Source of the DNA: Persicaria tinctoria
Lineage: Eukaryota; Streptophyta; Magnoliopsida; Caryophyllales; Polygonaceae
Direction: 5' to 3'
DNA length: 64,000 nucleotides
Assembly (NCBI GenBank): GCA_037127255.1
Contig: JBANSL010000004.1
Span: forward strand, 15,383,967 to 15,447,966
A program made the translations under genes and the position numbers. The notes under the pieces were generated by a model. It searched no databases. It was given only the letters and a program-made list of their open reading frames with translations, and was not told the DNA's origin. This document shows positions 1 to 11,558 of the stretch, piece after piece. The first letter of the stretch is position 1; each line of letters opens with the position of its first letter.

Positions 1-287
1 TTGGCTGACTGAAACTGATAATAAACTCCAACGCACATTCGCACGTACAAATCTAACAAAGGATGATGGGAAAAGGCCGGCTCCTGTCCATTTCAGGGCC
101 GGCTCCTTGGCCCCGGAATGGAGAGGAGTCGTTTCCTTAATTTTGATCCCATTACATACTTTACCAACATTCAAATTGAAACACCTATATATTCAAGGGT
201 GACGGCTGATCATATCGATCAGTGATCTTCTGAGCTCTCGGCAGCTTGATCGATCCCGATCGAAGATGCAATCCTCCACTACTCTTT
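1..287. other. 3' flank of the ARF gene
   Basis: No gene is visible. This stretch lies beyond the ARF stop codon on the minus strand and probably holds its 3' UTR and terminator. I could not place a polyadenylation signal with confidence. Confidence 0.5.
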
Positions 288-2483
288 TTACCTTGCTAGA
301 TTCTCACCCCCAGCATCTGCCAGTATCGTTAGCGTTCTTGCTGTCTTCAAGAACTCGCTGCAAATCAATCCAGAGAAGTACACATGAAACATCAAATCAC
401 AAACATATATACATGAATTTCAAAAGCAGATTGCATTGCATTAGTCACCTGAAAGGTTTGTGATTAACATTGTTTAGCATCATCTCCGGCCTTTCGTCTC
501 CAAACATGTTGGCAAGCTTCTTATCGAGGGTACTACGCCCTACATCTTCCGCCTCTATGAAAAGCTTGCAATGACCCGCCTGCAACAAGTTGGACCCAGC
601 GCGATCATCTATAGAGCTAACAGTTGGACCCATTCTAGAGCCATCTGAGGACTTTTGCACACTTTTACTGGGATTGCTGTTCGAGGAAGAGTCTCCAGAC
701 GAGGTCTGCGAAATCTGCTCCGCGGTAAGAATAGGTTTCCCGAAGAGCATAAACTTAGGAGCGACAGAAGAATCATCGTCTCGCTTCTTGGAGCTGCTGT
801 AATGGCTCCCAATGCTTAGCAAACACGACAAGTCATGATCATTATTCGCCTTATTGGGCTTGCTTGTAACGAAGCTGTGGCCGGTAAAGGCAGGGTGCTG
901 GATATCGGGATGATGTCGAAGGAAAGCGGGAAACAGGCCCGAGTGCAGTTTGGCGAAGCCAGCAAAGGACGGCGGGTGTCCGAAAAGAGCATGCCTGGCT
1001 CCCTGTATGCCTGCAGGAACGGTAATGGTGCTGCTAGGCTTGAGGGTGTTGTTGCAAAGGGGAGGCACCGGGAGTCCGTCAACGAAGGGCAAGTCTTGCG
1101 GCTGAGGAAGCCGGAGCTTCTTCCTCGGCGGGGAGAATGGCGACATGTGGTGAATGGCTGGAGGCATGCTTGCCACCATTTCAACCAACCACGGGTTCAC
1201 TCGCTTCACGTTTTGTAGCAACTCCGGCTCGTCCCACTCAACCTACAAAACATCCAATCCAATCAACACACAGATATGACTCACGGACGCACATGTGCTA
1301 CTAGCCTGGTACACAAGCCGATTTAGTTCCCATTCTAAAACCAACTGACAGAAGAATGAATGAGTAGTCTACCGACTTATATACACACACAATCCAATCG
1401 AATCCAATCAATGAAGTTGGGTACCTGAAGGAGTCGCCATGGAGAATTAGGCCAGTGGACGGGATCAGCGACCTGGACAGCGGAGATAGTCCCCATGAAC
1501 CAGCTGATGCGGGATGAATCCTCGGTTTCGAAAGCCATCTTGAATCTCATCCCGGAGCACCATTGGACTTGCAATGCGGCCCTTACAGAGGACGCCCTCA
1601 CGCAGAACTCGGGGGTGCTGGAGCGCGGGTAGTAGACCACCTCAAACGGCCGCCCGCTCGCAGCCAATTGAGCCGCCTCGATTACCGATTCGACACCGAC
1701 TTTCCCGGCGGGCCCCAGGGCCAGGCCCCCGCCGTTCCAGCTCCTCCCAAAGCCGGCCCTTATCCGGCTCTCGTCATCCCTGAGGCCGAGGAAGGGGGGA
1801 AGGGGCGACTCGGGGCCGGCCCCGATCCCTTTCTTGGCCCTGCGGATGCCGACGCGCAGATCGCCAGTGTCGGCCCTGAGGAAGACGATGGAATCCCCGG
1901 CGAGGAGCTTCTTGTGGTTGACGAAATTGCTCCACCCGGTGGTGAGGAGATGCCTCCGAGGGGTGCCCCTGTAAATGTGCCTGAACTTCCAGGTGACCCC
2001 ATGGACGTCCTTGGCCAAGATGGTCTGCACGGGGGGCTCCGCGGAGTAGTCCAGAGGGGGGAAGATGGTCTCGGCGCAGTACCTGGGGACGGAGAAACCC
2101 CCGCCGTTGTTGGCGTCGGACTGGGTCAGAGTCTTGGCGAACGAAGCAGGGGCTTCGAGAATGGGGTCGACAGCGGCAGGATCGTCAGAGAATTGGAAGT
2201 CGGGGGGCGGGAGGGGGATGGGGAGGAGCTTGATCTTGGCAAAGACCTCGTCGGAGTCGGGGTCGGCGAGGTAGGAGATTCCGGAAAGGACGCAGGGGAG
2301 GAGAGGAGGGAGGGAGGGGAAAGAGGAGGAGGAGGAATCGAGGGAGACATGGGAGTGGTCGATGTGGCCCTGAGGGAAGTAGAACACAGTAGAGTTGAGG
2401 GGAGGCATTTGGACCATGCCGCCGGCGCAGGCGTGCCATAGCTGAGGATCCAGCTGCTTGTTATCATCACCACCTCCTTTCAT
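288..2483 (-). CDS. Auxin response factor, ARF10/16-like (miR160-targeted clade), three exons
   Basis: ARFs are nuclear B3 transcription factors that bind auxin response elements; the ARF10/16/17 clade are mostly repressors. I read three exons: 2483-1425, 1242-449 and 357-288. Introns are GT..AG (182 and 91 bp). Junctions are CTTCAG/GTACCC..TTGTAG/GTTGAG and TTTCAG/GTGACT..TTGCAG/CGAGTT. The joined frame is 1923 nt, 640 aa. Residues 1-60 carry the LWHACAGG start of ARFs. The B3 domain is at about 114-216 (QSDANNGGGFSV, YRGTPRRHLLTTGW). The auxin_resp domain runs from about 264 across the first junction. A Ser/Pro-rich middle region follows, then a C-terminal PB1-like segment from about 575 (GHCKLFIEAEDVGR, then FLKTARTLTIL). 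PB1 looks shortened at two places compared with the family as I remember it. Exon 3 was found by splice signals and the expected TARTLTI ending. The start ATG at 2483 gives the usual ARF N-terminus. The paralogue symbol cannot be assigned. Confidence 0.93.
992..1012 (-). promoter_or_regulatory. miR160 target site in ARF exon 2
   Basis: The plus strand here equals the mature miR160 sequence at 20 of 21 positions. The one difference is the last base of the miRNA, pairing with the 5' end of the target site. The mRNA (minus strand) is therefore almost perfectly complementary. The site encodes AGIQGAR at residues 430-436, the conserved place for miR160 cleavage in ARF10/16/17. Regulation by miR160 is established for this clade; cleavage here is inferred. 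Confidence 0.93.
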
Positions 2484-3347
2484 CTATCGATGGATGGATG
2501 GATCAATCGATGAACAGAGAGAGATAAAGAGTGTTAAATGATAGAAATAGGAGTGGGTGGTGGGAGAGGGAACAGAGCAAGTATCGCTGTCAAAGGCCGA
2601 CCACGCCCACTCAATACAAGAAACAAAGACACTCCTCAACTTCAAGTGGAGAGAGATTGGTTGAGTTTCAGAAGAAACAAAAATTAAAAAAAAAAAAAAA
2701 AAGGGGGGGAAGGACGTGTTGATTTTTATATTCAATCAACTGCTGAGATTTGGTTCGTGTGGGGGTAAATGGCAAACTCCATCCACTCAGCAGTTTCATT
2801 TTTTTTTTTACACATTGCATAACATCACCCCTTAAATAATCCAATTTACCCAACATCACCCCTTAAACAAATAATTGTAGTAATTACCGTTAAAACCTAA
2901 AAGTTTGCATAGAACCACCCAACTTCAAATCTATTAGATTTTGTTAAATAATTTCAAAAATAGCAAAATTCTTGTTTGCTAATTTTGTCAAGTTTAGATT
3001 CTATATAAAGTCGTTACTTGTTTGTGGAAGGTGGATATTCTAGCTTATTATTAACGTCATTGAGCATGGATATTGTTAATGAGCATTCAAAGAATAAGTG
3101 ATTATCATCCTCATCTAACGTGATACATAAGCAGCTTGCATTGTTAGAGAACACGATTATAGTATATGTTCAACCTGCAGGGTGACAGTAATAGTTTTAT
3201 AAATAAAGTTTTTTATTTTAGCTGGAGCGTTCAATTTTCAGATTCCACCCATAGGGGATAGGGTGTACAATCGAAATCCATGCAATTCAAAATCAAGCAA
3301 AGAATTCAAAGCAGTTTGATTTGATCCCAAATATATTTACAAATGTA
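2484..3347. other. ARF 5' UTR and promoter flank
   Basis: No other gene is seen. Just upstream of the ARF ATG is a GATG-type short repeat and a purine-rich stretch on the plus strand, typical of a plant 5' leader. There is an A-run near 2684-2701. The remainder is AT-rich; I could not place a convincing TATA box. Confidence 0.4.
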
Positions 3348-3528
3348 CTCCATCCGTTTCAAAATAAATGTCTTTTGTCATTTAGTGCACATTTTTTAAT
3401 GAGGTAAAAACACTATAAAATATTATTTTTTTAATCAATTTTTTTAAATAATTACTTATTAGTATTAAGTATGAACTTATAAAAACAAATTTATTAAAAA
3501 AATAACATTTGATAGAGTTTTTACCTCC
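3348..3528. repeat. Truncated Stowaway-like MITE
   Basis: It begins with CTCCATCCGTTTCAAAATAA after a TA, the terminus of Stowaway/mariner-type MITEs. The interior resembles the fuller copy at 20196-20429. The right inverted repeat is missing: similarity stops near GAGTTTTTACCTCC. Confidence 0.6.
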
Positions 3529-4200
3529 TTAAACGGCAGTACTACAGTACCGATTACTTAATTAATTAATTTGGCATCTCTCATTAATAAACCTCACATG
3601 ATCAACGCTTAAACAACTGAAGGAGCACTTAATTCATATTGGATTGTGTGGTCTGATGACTTGTGCTTGTAAAAGTTGCCAGCTTCGATTCCTTCTATAC
3701 CGCCAGAAAGCATTAAGATCTCACTATTTTTCTTTATTTCTTTTTTTAACATAAGATCTGCAAGATCCCAATGAGCTTCCAAACATCCTAAAACCTAGCA
3801 ACTGTCTTCTTACACATATACAATTATTTTAATATTTAATTAATTCTAATTAAGGGTCAAATTGTCTCATCTCCTAAAATTCATAAATGATCTATGAATT
3901 CCACATTAGTAAAACTTTTGAAACTGGTGCTGGATAAATTACTAATTAATTTAGTGAGGGAGGGCACATAATGTGGGAGACAGTTGGAGTAGGCAGGATT
4001 AAAATGGATCACTAAACACAATTAAAACACATTTTATTAAAATAGATTAAAAAACAACAAATCAAGGGTTTTGGAGCTTTGGTAAATGAAACCAAGACCA
4101 GGACTTCTGAGACATCCCAAAGCCAGCTTTACAATTTAAGCAAGTTCTGAAATCAAAGCTTGTTACATTAATTTGTTTCTAACTAATTTTAAATAATTGT
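3529..4200. other. AT-rich intergenic spacer
   Basis: No coding, RNA or terminal-repeat signal was recognised before the hAT target duplication at 4201-4208. Confidence 0.4.
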
Positions 4201-4516
4201 CTTTTTAATAGGGGTGGGCACGGGACGGGACGGGATTGGGCCGGGACGAGACTCGTCCCGCTAACTTTTTTCGAGAAGGGATCGGGACGGAATTGACATT
4301 TTTTTTTCGGGACGGGATGGTGTCTGGACGGGACAGGATCGGGACGGGACGGGCCTTGTCCCGCATATAAAAATAATAAAATATTATATAAATTTGCAAA
4401 GTGAAAAATGCTTTCATAATTCATTATTTAGTATAATATGTTGAATACGGTATTATTCTCAACTATATTATTCAACAACAACAATAATAATAATAATATT
4501 AATATTAATATTATAA

Positions 4517-5350
4517 TCTATATAAACTCTTAATTTAGAAGAGTTTAGGATGATGTGTCAAGCTTAGAGTAATTTTAGGAGTCTCGACCAATCATTATTT
4601 TTATCATTTTTCTTTGATTTTCTTTAATTTTATTTTTTTTTCTTTTTCCTTTAATTCTCTTTTTTCTTTAATTTTACTAACTATCTATATAAACTCTTAA
4701 TTTAGAAGAGTTTAGGATGATGTGTCAAGCTTAGAGTAATTTTAGGAGTCTCGGCCAATCATTATTTTTATCATTTTTCTTTGATTTTCTTTAATTTTAA
4801 TTTTTTTCTTCCTTTAATTCTCTTTTTTCTTTAATTTTACTAACTATCTATATAAACTCTTAATTTAGAAGAGTTTAGGATGATGTGTCAAGCTTAGAGT
4901 AATTTTAGGAATCTCGGCCAATCATTATTTTTATCATTTTTCTTTGATTTTCTTTAATTTTACTTTTTTTTTCTTTTTCCTTTAATTCTCTTTTTTCTTT
5001 AATTTTACTAACTATCTATATAAACTCTTAATTTAGAAGAGTTTAGGATGATGTGTCAAGCTTAGAGTAATTTTAGGAGTCTCGGCCAATCATTATTTTT
5101 ATCATTTTTCTTTGATTTTCTTTAATTTTAATTTTTTTTTCTTTTTCCTTTAATTCTCTTTTTTCTTTAATTTTACTAACTATCTATATAAACTCTTAAT
5201 TTAGAAGAGTTTAGGATGATGTGTCAAGCTTAGAGTAATTTTAGGAGTCTCGGCCAATCATTATTTTTATCATTTTTCTTTGATTTTCTTTAATTTTAAT
5301 TTTTTTTTCTTTTTCCTTTAATTCTCTTTTTTCTTTAATTTTACTAACTA
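4517..5350 (+). repeat. Tandem repeat, five copies of about 167 bp
   Basis: The segment starting TATAAACTCTTAATTTAG recurs with starts spaced 167, 163, 168 and 168 bp and almost no substitutions. Length differences lie in the T-rich tract. Each unit holds a GATGATGTGTCAAGC box followed by a long pyrimidine tract. No coding capacity is seen. Confidence 0.92.
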
Positions 5351-6432
5351 TTGGGCTTAATTCAAAACATTGATCTTAGCCTAAATTATAATTTTAGTAG
5401 TTTTTTTCATCTAAAAAACAATGGGATTAATTCAAAACATTAAATTAATAATAATAAAATATAAAATTAATATTAGTAATCTACATCTATATATATCTAT
5501 ATATACTACTTTAATCGTTTTCTCAACCCATGAGTTTAATTCAAAATATTTAATTATTTGAGCTTTTACAATTATGTTATAACATTAATTTAATATATTA
5601 GTAAGATTTTATTTATAAAAAATCACGTCATGGCGCGTGGATCATACTAGTACTATTATTAATTCACACAATGATTGTATAATTAATTATAATGTTCAAC
5701 ATATTTGGCTACATTATCTTACTAGATCAGAACGGAAAGGAATCACTACGCCAGATGTGGTTTCAGGCGACGGACCAATGTCGTCGCATGAAATGTGATT
5801 TTCGTCGCCTGATAACTGAGCCGACGAACATCTGAATGTTCGTCGCCTAAAATATTTCAGGCGACGAAAAAATTGTTCGTCGCCTGAATTCATTGTCAGA
5901 CCGAAAAGGGCTTTTCAAGCCGAGCCGAGCCGACTTCACTTCAGGCGACGGATTTATCTCAATGGTTTGTCGCCCCAATTTGGTTGGGAAATTCTATAAA
6001 ATATAAAATGCAACTCAAACGACCTTCTTTTTAGCTAAGTTCGTCGCCTAAAGAAGCTATGTCCGTCGCCTGAATATGAGTGGTTTTTAAAAAAAAAAAA
6101 AATTAGGCCACCCAATTATATCTATGTTCGTCGCCTAAGTATGAATTTTTTTAAAAAAAATAATTGAAAAATGTCCGATGCCCCTGTTTGCAATTGCACC
6201 AAAATTGTGCACATTTTTAGCACAAAATTGTGCACATTTTTAGCACAAAAATGTGCACAAACCTGTTTCATCTTACACAACAAACATGGCCAAGTTCACA
6301 ACCCATACAAATCCACATACAAATTCACAAATCCAAGTTTGCAACTACATACAAATTCACAAATCCAAACCTATTCACAAATCCAAGTTCATTACTTAAG
6401 AGGAAGTAGGAGAGGAGTGTGAGAGATACCTG

Positions 6433-6586
6433 CTACTGCTGCGCGGACGAGAGCTGAAAAGTCGAAGCATCCTGCGTATTCGAAGGGTTCTGAGAAGGCT
6501 GCGTATCCGAAGCCGAAGCCGAAGCCGGTTGTGGATCCGACGAGTGCTGAGAAGGCTGCTGCGTATTCAAAGTCGAAGGCGCCAAT
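6433..6586 (-). pseudogene. Possible Ser/Gln-rich C-terminal coding fragment
   Basis: One minus-strand frame reads as low-complexity Pro/Ser/Gln/Ala sequence (for example QPASASASDTQPSQ) ending in QQ-stop at 6433. This could be the tail of a CACTA protein or a captured host gene. No domain is visible, other frames are also open, and the upstream end cannot be set. Confidence 0.22.
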
Positions 6587-7112
6587 ATTTACAAAGTCAC
6601 TATCTAAAGCCATTGATGATCTAGAAGCTTGAATGTTGTGCAAAAAAGAAGATGAAATGCTGAATCATTTTCTGCAAACAAAGAAAAACATGGTGTAAGT
6701 AAAACCAATTACATAAATTGTAACTTGAACTTTTATTACTAATTATAAATTGTCGCGTGCAAAGCACGCGGAGGCTATGTTGATGAACTGTTAGCACTTG
6801 TTGGGGGTGTGAAGAACTTGAGGAGTTAACTATAGATGGAGGATACCAAGATTGAGCAGAGGCATTTGATCGTTGGGGTTGTAGATCAATCTTTGTTCTT
6901 GGGATCTCCTGAAGACAATCACGGGATAGGATTTCAGCATTTGAGCATTCAGAAAAAATTAAAAACATATGATAATAAAAGTATGTATGTTTATTAAGCA
7001 TCAGCTATGCAGCAAGCTTATCCACTCCATTTTCTAATTGCTTTTTGGAGTTTTTACAAAGGAGGTCCAAACTAATAACTAAAAAACACAATCTTTTTTT
7101 ATGACTGAATGC

Positions 7113-7375
7113 TCCGCTTTACCTTTTTCGCACCGTAGGTGTACATGGCCTCCTGAAATTCTTTCAGAACCTTCCGAGTATTTTGTCTCTGCGCTTCTTA
7201 GCCTCCTCCACATAAGAAGCTTTGTCCTGAACCAGTTTCGAATTGTACATAATTATAATCAATGGAACAAAATCAATTAGGAATATTTCATTGATACTTT
7301 GAGTAGCTATTTACAACATCACTCAAAGTTTCCCATTCTTCAGTGGCAACTTTGTAGACGTGCATTGTTATATGT
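7113..7375 (-). pseudogene. HMG-box protein gene fragment with an intron, inside the CACTA element
   Basis: Read on minus, 7375-7318 encodes VATEEWETLSD. A 91-bp GT..AG intron (7317-7227) follows, then DKASYVEEAKKRRDK from 7226. The joined peptide matches the second half of an HMG box (W.TLSD..KA.YV..A.KR). After a one-base frameshift the sequence continues as KVLKEFQEAMYTYGAKK, a plausible HMG continuation. The upstream half is missing because the LTR element inserted directly next to it. A retained intron points to genomic capture rather than a processed copy. It is broken and presumably non-functional. Identification is by motif reading only. Confidence 0.55.
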
Positions 7376-7630
7376 TGACAGGGCGAAAGTAATTACATAA
7401 AATGTCCAGGGGCATAATCGTCTTTTATCAGGTAAACCCTAATCCTCGCTATATATTCGAGTTTTCTACTAGGGTTACAGAGGCTTCTATCAGCCGACAC
7501 ATTCTGACTTGAGCGTCGGAGGCTGCTCTGGGGAGACAAGCCCCGCCCCGACCTCGTTCTTGGTTGATCTTGCAGGATTGTATCTCGTCGATCCTCCTCA
7601 AGATCTATGGTGCAGATTTTACCCTTTACA
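7376..7630 (+). repeat. 5' LTR of the short LTR element
   Basis: 255 bp, TGACAGGGCG..CCTTTACA. A TATATATTC promoter-like sequence lies at about 7450. It differs from the 3' LTR at about 7509 (C versus G). Confidence 0.93.
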
Positions 7631-8814
7631 TTTGGCGCCGTCCGTGGGGATTCGATCAAAAGGCCCTAAGATCGAATCTCTCAGTGAAAAAAGCAACGAA
7701 ATCGATCATGGGTGAGGCTGTTGGAAGCGGCGGATCTGCAGGATCGAGTAGCAACTGCCACCGCAGCCACCATGGCGTCATCCGTCGACCGAGACGTTGT
7801 ATTCAACTGGATCGCCCTCCCTCAGGGCTCGAAACCCGTCAGATCCGAGCAACCATCGCCACCGTAGCCACCGATTCCGGCCTCCTCCATCTCTCGATGT
7901 GCGAATCCGATGGGATCTGGTTGGGCTTGCGCCATAGCCATCGATTCCGGACTCCTCTTCGGGACACCACTGTACCGCTTCTCCACCATCGAGGTTGATG
8001 CTGGTGGGCTGGCCAAAACTACAGAGCCCCACTCTCCGCCGCTAATCGCAACCAGGAGCGTCTCCACCTACCCAACCTCGACCGCCTTCGTCATCGAGTC
8101 GCAACTGGGCAACAACGGCATCATCGTCCATTTCGCATAGACCTCTCGGCCTCCAAACTGTGCTCTACAAGATCGCAGGACCACGCCGAGACCACCACGC
8201 CGCCTCTCCGGGCGGGCGCCGAGTACGCCGCGCCGCCGTGCAGCACCACCCCACCTATGATCTGTCGTGTCCACACCATCTTCGCTGGTCCTCCATCGAG
8301 CCTCTACGGCTCTACCGGACTATGATCGGTGTCGATAGGTTAGGCGCGCCTACGGAATCCTACGTCGCCATCGAGCTCAAGGTCGAAGGATGGACAATGG
8401 GTCGAGGACGCCGCTTCGAAATCTTGCGCCGTCGCCTGCTACAAACCCTACGAGCCGAAGAAGACGATGGGTTATTTGGCAAATCCGGATTAATTACGAA
8501 ATCAGCCCGGATTTCTTGGAAATTGCAGCCCAGGCTATCCACTTGAGACAATTGCGGAAAAGGGCTTAACTTTCATAAGGCATAATTTCTCACGTGGAAA
8601 TGCAACGTGTCGTGCCCCGCCGGTCAAGCATACGAGACCCAAAAGCTAAGTCCTCTATGTCCTATTTTTGATGAAAAGTTTACTATTTAGTTAATCATAT
8701 TGCATGGTTAATTGCGTCGGTGACATATCATTTCTTGAAATGCTTATATGCGCATCTGTATATCAAACAACATTATATCAAAGCAAAAGAAAAAGAAAAG
8801 AAAAACAATCAAAT

Positions 8815-9403
8815 AATCGCCACTCATGGCCATTGAATCGCCACTCATGGCCAACGGATCGCCACTTAAGGCCAAAAGATCGCCAATCAAGGCCAACGAA
8901 TCGCCAATCAAGGCCAACGAATCGCCACTCAAGGCCAATAGATCGCCAATCATGGCTAATAGATCGCCAATCAAGGCCAATGGATCGCCAATCAAGGCCA
9001 ATAAATCGCCAATCAGGGCCAACGGATCGCCACTCACGACCAACGAATCGCCACTCACGGCCAATAAATCGCCACTCAAGGCCAATAGATCGCCACTCAC
9101 GGCCAATGGATCGCCACTCACGGCCAATGGATCGCCACTCACGGCCAATGGATCGCCAATCACGGCCAATGGATCGCCACTCACGGCCAACGAATCGCCA
9201 TTCACGGCCAAAGAATCGCCACTCATGGCCAATAAATCGCCAATCAAGGCCAATAAATCGCCAATCAAGGCCAATAAGTCGCCAATCAAGGCCAATGGAT
9301 CGCCAATCAAGGCCAATAAATCGCCACTCATGGCCAATAGAACGCCAATCAAGGCCAAAGGATCGCCACTTATGGCCAAAGAATCACCACTTAAAGCCAA
9401 TTT
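8815..9403 (+). repeat. 21-bp minisatellite, about 28 copies
   Basis: Unit close to ATCGCCACTCAAGGCCAATAG, repeated head to tail with scattered substitutions. Because 21 is divisible by three, long frames open on both strands (one plus frame reads RHSRPMD-like heptads, a minus frame LLALIGD-like heptads). I treat these as by-products of the repeat, not as genes. Confidence 0.93.
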
Positions 9404-9790
9404 TAACTCATAAAAACGCCATTAAGGGCCAACAAAGGTCAGAATCAAGCAATAAGAATGTCATTTAAGGCGAAATGTCCAACCTCAATGAAAACCATCA
9501 AGTTGTCAATCATAAATAAAATCCAAACGAGAACGTCATCAACTGACACCGTCTCTCATTTATGGCAAATAATTCATCTAATCATTTTGAACCGTACCTT
9601 TCCATTGATCAGTTAATAACGCACCAGCTGCATTATATAGTTATTCCGTTGAAAGTGCTAAAGCTTGCAGGATACAACGAAGGCAAGGGGCAAGCACTAC
9701 TGGTGGTCTTTAATCATAACCAGTGAAGAATATCGAATTATTCGTCTTCCCTCATCACTAGATCGTGATAAGGAAACCCGAGGGGGCAAT

Positions 9791-10045
9791 TGACAGGGCG
9801 AAAGTAATTACATAAAATGTCCAGGGGCATAATCGTCTTTTATCAGGTAAACCCTAATCCTCGCTATATATTCGAGTTTTCTACTAGGGTTACAGAGGCT
9901 TCTATCAGCCGACACATTCTGAGTTGAGCGTCGGAGGCTGCTCTGGGGAGACAAGCCCCGCCCCGACCTCGTTCTTGGTTGATCTTGCAGGATTGTATCT
10001 CGTCGATCCTCCTCAAGATCTATGGTGCAGATTTTACCCTTTACA
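9791..10045 (+). repeat. 3' LTR of the short LTR element
   Basis: 255 bp, near-identical to 7376-7630, followed at once by the duplicated target TATGT. Confidence 0.93.
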
Positions 10046-11500
10046 TATGTATATAACTAAAATCCATTAGGTAGGCACTGAAAATATGAAGCTGAAGGAC
10101 AAGCAAGAAGTATAACAAAACAAAAATAAAATGAATTTAAGAATTAAGGACTATGACAAGCAGCACATACATCAGTAGGCTTTGCTTTGTGGCTAGTGGG
10201 GTTTTCCAGGAACCATGGCTGTAAAATTTATCTCTGGTGAAAGAGAGAAAATATTAGAGATCAGCCTTCCAAAGAAACATGGCTATAAAATTTACTCCCG
10301 ATCAACCACAATTTGAAATCCAATACACCAGAAATAACAACAAATCAACAATAAACATACATGAAAAGGAAGACTAATGAACTTGCAAATTTTAACCGAA
10401 TTACATAATCATAAAAAAACTAATGAACTTGCAAATTTTGCAGGTGAATGTAAGACAACCACGGGTGTTTAACTCAAATAACCTTTTTTTTTTTTAGTCT
10501 GTGGTGGTGATTTCAAATTCTTCAATCCCTTAACAAAAGGACAAAAGGAAACAAGCATTGTATTGCATTTCAATTTATTTATTTATATTTTTACCTCATT
10601 TCATTCACTTGCTCAAAGCATATGTGTGGCTAATTTCATTACAACTTTAAAAAAAAGCTCAACTAAACTAAAAAATTAACCATTTTTGTGACTAATTTCA
10701 GCATATGAGGCTTCAACTAATTTGCAAAAGGGTATTCCTAGCATCCAAGAACAACCGATCATATGGTTTCTACATCACTTCTTATTTTTGAGATCCATTA
10801 CTTTGTCTTTGGCAAACAGATGCATACATTCATTTCACAAGGCTCAAAATCAAGTTAAACTAACCACAAAATTCACACTTTTATGACATGAAACAACACA
10901 ACAACATCAGCATTCCACAATCAGAAAACCGAGAATCAACAACCTAAGGCAAACAGATGCATACATTCATTTCACAAGGCTCAAAATCTAGGAATTTGCT
11001 TGAATATGACAAAATTCTAGGGGGATGACAATTAGAGAGAGCAAAGTACCTCAAGTATCAAGACGAATTAGGACTCTGGAAACTTGTGGCTTGACCTAAT
11101 CGAAGAAATTGACACAATAACTATTAAAAATCAGATGAGATCAACAAAGAACAATAAAGCTTAGAAAAAGTTACAACCTTTGTAGGTTCCCATTGTTTGG
11201 CAATCACAATAACTCGAACGGACCTTCTCTTGAACCCTGGGGCCAAAACCAAATCGAATTTTGTGGCTTCCGAGAGAGATAAAGATGGTGGGAGGCCGCG
11301 TTCTTCCTCTCTGGTCTATTTTCGAAGCAGAGGGATGAAAGAGCAAGCTCCGGCAGAGGCGAGATGAAATGGCGCCAGACGGTGTCCGGGTTGTGTGAAT
11401 CCGGTGCCTCCAAGTCTGTGTGGGCCAATCCTCATCCTAGAGATGATAGAAAAGCTCTCTTTTTTAGAAGCGATTAGGGCGAAACTCGGGGGTTTTCCTG
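10046..11500. other. CACTA interior, no gene recognised
   Basis: AT-rich sequence with a direct repeat of about 40 bp (about 10814-10853 and 10951-10990, GCAAACAGATGCATACATTC core). Around 11161-11450 the GC content rises and a minus frame is open, but I recognise no protein. It is probably transduplicated host sequence. Confidence 0.35.
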
Positions 11501-11558
11501 TGCGTTTCTAGGCGGCGGCGGCGCCGGATCCCGGTGGCCACTCCGTCCCACTTCGGTT

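Larger units (their letters stand above)
7376..10045 (+). mobile_element. Short non-autonomous LTR retrotransposon, young
   Basis: Two 255-bp LTRs (7376-7630 and 9791-10045), TG..CA bounded, differ at one position that I can see. A perfect 5-bp duplication TATGT flanks the element (7371-7375 and 10046-10050). A primer-binding-like TGGCGCCGTCCGTGGGGA starts at 7633. A G-rich polypurine-like tract (GAGGGGGCAAT) precedes the 3' LTR. The 2.16-kb interior encodes no gag, protease, RT or integrase that I recognise, so it must be mobilised in trans. A 21-bp minisatellite fills 8815-9403. Confidence 0.93.

Noticed and set aside
835..1218. Plus-strand frame over ARF exon 2
   Set aside because: Antisense shadow of the ARF coding region, including the miR160 site.
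1563..2441. 292-codon open frame on plus, opposite the ARF first exon
   Set aside because: It mirrors GC-rich coding sequence of the B3/ARF exon, has low-complexity composition and no domain. The minus strand gives a clear ARF.
4179..4424. Minus frame rich in RPDPVPSR repeats
   Set aside because: It is translation of the GGGACGGG subterminal repeat of the hAT element; the same happens at 15670-15891.
8704..9468. 254-codon plus frame and 218-codon minus frame
   Set aside because: Both are produced by a 21-bp tandem repeat without stop codons; there is no recognisable protein outside the repeat.
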